Of a stretch of DNA of 64,000 nt, positions 62,276 through 64,000 are shown piece by piece. A program made the translations under genes and the position numbers. The notes under the pieces were generated by a model. The model was not told the DNA's origin. It did no database searches and was given only the letters and a program-made list of their open reading frames with translations. The stretch spans positions 124,001 to 188,000 of the forward strand of contig NZ_FQWW01000009.1 in the NCBI RefSeq assembly GCF_900129795.1. The letters run 5' to 3'. Position 1 is the first letter of the stretch, and each line of letters begins with the position of its first letter. This DNA is from Flavobacterium sp. CF108 (GTDB taxonomy: Bacteria; Bacteroidota; Bacteroidia; Flavobacteriales; Flavobacteriaceae).

Positions 62276-63136
62276 ATGAAAACAAAATTTTTATTAATTG
62301 GAACCTGTATCGCTTTATCACTATTTACAAGTTGTAATTCTGATGAAAACACAAATGACGGAACTAGTAAGGTCATTACTAACAACGAAATAATTGCCAA
62401 TTCTAAAATTGACGCCTCTATTGAAGATGTTACGAATATTGCTGAAGATCAGTTTAACTCTCAAGTAAACATTAACAGCAAACCTTCTGGAAACATAAAA
62501 CACTTTTTACCTGAATGTGCTGTTATTACAACAGTTTTAACGAATAATACTTTTACAAAAACAATAGATTTTGGTGTTGACGGCTGTACGCTTGATAACG
62601 GAAATACGGTAAAAGGAAAAATGGTGGTTTCATTTTCTAATGATTTTTCGGCTTCTACACAAACCATCAGTTATACGTTTGAAGGTTTTTATCACAATGG
62701 TAAACTACTTCAGGGAAGCAAGAGCATTATTAGAACTGTAAAATCGACTGATTTACTGGCAGAAGCGCATCCGGTTTTAACCGCGGCAATTGATTTAACT
62801 ATTACTTTTGATGACGGAAGTGTTTATATCAGAAAAGGTTCTTTAGTAAAAGAAATGACTGCCGGTTATAACACTTGGTTCAATTGGGAAGACAATGTTT
62901 TTGTAGTGACCGGAAGCGGTACCACAACTTTACCAAACGGAGATACTTACGATGCAGAAATTACGACTCCTCTGGAATTTAAAGCTTCATGCAGAAAACC
63001 ATTTGCTGTAAAAGGAGTTGTTGAAATTACTAAAAATGGAGCTTTGGCCACCATTGATTATGGCAATGGAGATTGCGATACTCTGGCTTCTGTAACAAAA
63101 GACGGCGTAACAGAAGAAATTGATTTGAAAAAATAA
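62276..63136 (+). CDS. lipoprotein of unknown function
   Basis: The 286-residue protein has a lipoprotein signal peptide (MKTKFLLIGTCIALSLFTSC) with Cys20 and an acidic N-terminal tail that suggests outer-membrane sorting in Bacteroidota. Beyond it are repeated beta-type segments (ITTVLTNNTFTKTIDFG, MVVSFSNDFSASTQTISYTF, GVVEITKNGALATIDYGNGD); the first and last share a C-x-ITKTIDFG / ATIDYGNGDC layout, hinting at an internal duplication with a cysteine pair (DGCT and NGDC). No family recognised. A terminator follows at 63154. Confidence 0.75.
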   Translation: MKTKFLLIGTCIALSLFTSCNSDENTNDGTSKVITNNEIIANSKIDASIEDVTNIAEDQFNSQVNINSKPSGNIKHFLPECAVITTVLTNNTFTKTIDFGVDGCTLDNGNTVKGKMVVSFSNDFSASTQTISYTFEGFYHNGKLLQGSKSIIRTVKSTDLLAEAHPVLTAAIDLTITFDDGSVYIRKGSLVKEMTAGYNTWFNWEDNVFVVTGSGTTTLPNGDTYDAEITTPLEFKASCRKPFAVKGVVEITKNGALATIDYGNGDCDTLASVTKDGVTEEIDLKK

Positions 63137-63153
63137 GATCCCTTTTTGCCCAC

Positions 63154-63202
63154 AAAAAAAGCATTAAAAACTAGATTCACCCTCGTTTTTAATGCTTTTT
63201 TT
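63154..63202 (+). terminator. Rho-independent terminator of the lipoprotein gene
   Basis: AAAAAAAGCATTAAAAAC (63154-63171) and GTTTTTAATGCTTTTTTT (63185-63202) form a perfect 18-bp stem. Confidence 0.95.
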
Positions 63203-63237
63203 AATTTTATAATATCGTAAACTTTGCATTTACATGT

Positions 63238-63374
63238 AGTCCCTACGGGACATTCTGTACGTTTTAATCATAATTTTTCTACCGATCTGTAAGACCTAGC
63301 GGAGTTATCTCGGAGAGATTAAATATCGGTAGAAAAAACAACATTGCGTGATATCGTTTTTGTCCCGTAGGGAC
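63238..63374. repeat. 137-bp nested palindromic (REP/BIME-like) element reaching into rlmN
   Basis: Outer arms GTCCCTACGGGAC (63238-63250) and GTCCCGTAGGGAC (63362-63374) are exact inverses, each also a hairpin itself. Inner arms TTTTTCTACCGAT (63274-63286) and ATCGGTAGAAAAA (63335-63347) are exact inverses, with a further ATCTCGGAGAGAT hairpin inside. The last base of the right outer arm is the G of the rlmN TAG stop. Similar GTCCCGTAGGGAC/GGTAGAAAAA elements are, as I recall, dispersed in flavobacteria. Confidence 0.85.
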
Positions 63375-64000
63375 TATACTGCATCCGCTTCTTTGTTCGC
63401 CAATTGTCCGCAGGCAGCATCAATATCTTTTCCGCGGCTGCGTCGCACTTTTACAACAACTCCAATATTTTCTAATGCTTTTATATATGCTAAAATAGAC
63501 TCTTCTGAAGCTTGTTGAAATTCTCCATCGTCAATTGGATTGTATTCAATTAAATTGACTTTACACGGTACATATTTACAGAATTTCACCAATGCATCAA
63601 CCGAAGCTTTATCATCGTTAATTCCTTTCCAAACTACATATTCATATGAGATTTTGCTTTTGGTTTTTCTATACCAATATTCTAATGCTTCTCGTAAATC
63701 TTTTAAAGGAAAGTTTTTGCTGAAAGGCATAATCTTCGCGCGGGTTTCATCAATTGCCGAATGCAGAGAAACTGCCAGTTTGAATTTCACATCATCATCA
63801 GCCATTTTCTTGATCATCTTCGGAATTCCTGATGTCGAAAGCATAATACGTTTTGGAGACATTCCTAAACCTTCTGGCGATGTCACCATGTCGATCGCTT
63901 TAATGACATTATTATAATTCATTAAAGGTTCGCCCATTCCCATAAAAACAATATTCGAAAGCGGATGATTGTGGTACAAACGGCTTTCTTTATCAATTGC
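63374..64000 (-). CDS. rlmN: 23S rRNA/tRNA adenosine-C2 methyltransferase RlmN, N-terminus outside window
   Basis: The frame stays open to the right edge, so only the C-terminal about 208 residues are seen; a TTG at 63979 is not the start. The part present has MGMGEPLMNYNNVIKAIDMV, MLSTSGIPKMI, FKLAVSLHSAIDETRAKIMP, YVVWKGINDD and the final GKDIDAACGQL with the conserved Cys that carries the transient methyl bridge. The CxxxCxxC radical-SAM cluster lies outside. RlmN methylates A2503 of 23S rRNA and A37 of some tRNAs. Confidence 0.93.
   Translation of the reverse strand, partial: AIDKESRLYHNHPLSNIVFMGMGEPLMNYNNVIKAIDMVTSPEGLGMSPKRIMLSTSGIPKMIKKMADDDVKFKLAVSLHSAIDETRAKIMPFSKNFPLKDLREALEYWYRKTKSKISYEYVVWKGINDDKASVDALVKFCKYVPCKVNLIEYNPIDDGEFQQASEESILAYIKALENIGVVVKVRRSRGKDIDAACGQLANKEADAV

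Noticed and set aside
1..64000. CRISPR array, rRNA operon, insertion sequence or integrase
   Set aside because: No regularly spaced identical repeats, rRNA-like stretches, transposase or integrase motifs were seen on either strand.

Overview
The window reads as a chromosome segment of a gliding Flavobacterium-like member of the Bacteroidota. Evidence: low-GC DNA; TAnnTTTG promoter boxes typical of this phylum; gldB and gldC; a very large M4 protease ending in a type IX secretion (T9SS) sorting domain; TonB-type and outer-membrane barrel proteins; a flavobacterial dcw cell-wall/division cluster; and dispersed intergenic palindromes. Species level cannot be fixed from the sequence alone.

Layout. 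1-5.7 kb: the 3' part of a trypsin-like protease overlapping a large secreted protein of unknown function, a TonB-like gene broken by two apparent homopolymer indels, a DnaJ-type zinc protein, and a divergent XRE regulator/small protein pair. 6-13 kb: single housekeeping or unknown genes (TMEM143/DUF3754, DUF2199, Mpo1-like, UPF0173 MBL hydrolase, alpha/beta hydrolase, M90-type peptidase, RibD-C reductase). 13-22 kb: a TPR/HTH membrane regulator, the 2041-residue M4 protease and a small barrel protein. 22.2-31.9 kb (minus strand): a tightly packed 11-gene operon. 32-33.8 kb: a decayed phzF and a divergent HxlR/NTF2-like/DoxX locus. 33.9-51.2 kb (minus): tRNA-Arg, yqeY and the dcw cluster mraZ-rsmH-ftsL-ftsI-murE-mraY-murD-(four-helix-bundle gene)-ftsW-murG-murC-ftsQ-ftsA-ftsZ, with no murF or ddl. 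51.6-64 kb: alpha/beta hydrolase, engB, gldC-gldB, nadE, a response regulator, dnaG, a barrel protein, an ECF sigma factor with a probable regulator, a polyprenyl synthase, a lipoprotein, and rlmN cut by the window edge.

The most unusual content is the 11-gene operon. In order of transcription it encodes: a stand-alone GTP cyclohydrolase II, a CDP-alcohol phosphatidyltransferase, a GT4 glycosyltransferase, an ICMT-like membrane methyltransferase, two soluble SAM methyltransferases, a Wzx-type flippase, a RibD-C reductase lacking the deaminase domain, a BchC-like dehydrogenase, a 6-pyruvoyl-tetrahydropterin-synthase-like protein that has lost key catalytic residues, and an LtaS-like membrane phosphotransferase. 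The reading is inference: early riboflavin/pterin chemistry on GTP is diverted to make a pyrimidine- or pterin-type head group, which is joined to a lipid, glycosylated, methylated, flipped and decorated outside the membrane. I know of no described product for this gene set in flavobacteria.

Other points of interest are a five-box MraZ operator, a zinc-ligand-less DnaG, a four-helix-bundle gene inserted in the dcw cluster between inverted heptanucleotide tracts, an 89-bp tandem repeat, and a nested palindromic element that runs into the rlmN stop codon.
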